Assembly (NCBI GenBank): GCA_910577295.1
Contig: CAJTLS010000045.1
Span: 1 to 13,915, forward strand
Source of the DNA: an uncultured Eubacterium sp.
GTDB lineage: Bacteria > Bacillota > Clostridia > Lachnospirales > Lachnospiraceae
Direction: 5' to 3'
DNA: 13,915 bases
Part shown: in pieces, positions 13,814 to 13,915 of the stretch
Layout: every line of letters starts with the position of its first letter
How positions within the stretch are numbered: position 1 is the first letter of the stretch
Notes under the pieces: generated by a model
What the model was told of the DNA's origin: nothing
What the model saw: only the letters and a program-made list of their open reading frames with translations
Databases searched by the model: none
Position numbers and translations under genes: made by a program

Positions 13814-13830
13814 GGCGTTTGCGAAACGCC
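13814..13830. repeat. Perfect short hairpin at the right edge
   Basis: GGCGTTT (13814-13820) pairs perfectly with AAACGCC (13824-13830) around GCG. It is one base away from the next hairpin, so the two form a double stem-loop upstream of a rightward promoter. Confidence 0.5.
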
Positions 13831-13859
13831 AGAACCCGCATAAATGCGGGGTTCTTTTT
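13831..13859 (+). terminator. Plus-strand intrinsic terminator
   Basis: AGAACCCGCA (13831-13840) pairs with TGCGGGGTTCT (13845-13855, one bulged G) around TAAA and is followed by a T-run on the plus strand. No plus-strand gene ends before it within this window, since the preceding 4.9 kb is minus-strand. It would insulate whatever lies to the right from incoming transcription. Confidence 0.6.
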
Positions 13860-13891
13860 GTTACAAAATAAAACAACTCCTCACTGGTTTG

Positions 13892-13900
13892 TGGTAAAAT
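13892..13900 (+). promoter_or_regulatory. Extended -10 promoter candidate pointing out of the window
   Basis: TGGTAAAAT has the TG-N-TAAAAT form of an extended -10 element; there is no good -35 at the usual distance. It lies just after the terminator and directs transcription rightward past the window end. The gene it would serve is not visible. Confidence 0.3.
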
Positions 13901-13915
13901 AGAATTGTCTAAAAA

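Noticed and set aside
1..13915. CRISPR arrays, tRNA, rRNA or large transposase genes
   Set aside because: No regularly spaced repeats, cloverleaf patterns, rRNA-like stretches or intact transposase motifs were seen by eye on either strand.

Overview
The window looks like chromosomal DNA from an anaerobic Firmicute of the class Clostridia, most likely Lachnospiraceae. Several things point there: moderate GC with AT-rich intergenic DNA, strong GGAGG ribosome binding sites, CcpA-type (cre) operator candidates, an XFP phosphoketolase, DUF4846 and DUF6033 proteins, a BspA-like leucine-rich-repeat surface protein, a CAP/Ig-like/fibronectin secreted protein and a PfoR-like EIIC. This is inferred from family content; no ribosomal RNA marker is present.

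Left part (1-5260), all on the minus strand: a DUF6033 protein, then a DUF4846 membrane-anchored protein, then phosphoketolase (xfp), then the tRNA methyltransferase TrmO (TsaA). xfp has its own near-consensus promoter with a cre-like operator about 15-28 nt past the predicted transcription start. A second, weaker cre-like site precedes the DUF4846 gene. A strong terminator separates DUF6033 from DUF4846. Phosphoketolase turns xylulose-5-P or fructose-6-P into acetyl-P, so carbon-catabolite control of it is plausible.

Middle (5260-8818): a short divergent intergenic region holds a minus-strand intrinsic terminator with no obvious gene in front of it, possibly a small RNA or attenuator leader for DUF6033. 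On the plus strand a small two-TM DUF3592-like protein overlaps by four bases (ATGA) a 958-aa bifunctional class A penicillin-binding protein with a long charged C-terminal tail.

Right part (8828-13231), minus strand: an orphan 137-aa gene, then LRR surface protein, CAP-domain protein and PTS_EIIC_2 (PfoR-like) membrane protein, the last three spaced 21 and 36 nt apart and probably co-transcribed. Their terminator appears to lie inside the 3' coding end of the convergent PBP gene. The ribosome binding site of the LRR gene appears to be split by a roughly 138-nt element made of three strong hairpins and flanked by GGAGGA duplicates. Removing it would restore a clean RBS and start, so it may be an inserted miniature element.

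Right edge (13262-13915): a decayed toxin-antitoxin locus (an antitoxin-like start fused to a DUF3368 PIN-like toxin with a stop codon and two frameshifts), then two hairpins, one a plus-strand terminator, and a rightward extended -10 promoter. This resembles the 5' border of a mobile element whose transposase would lie outside the window. I found no tRNA, rRNA or CRISPR array.
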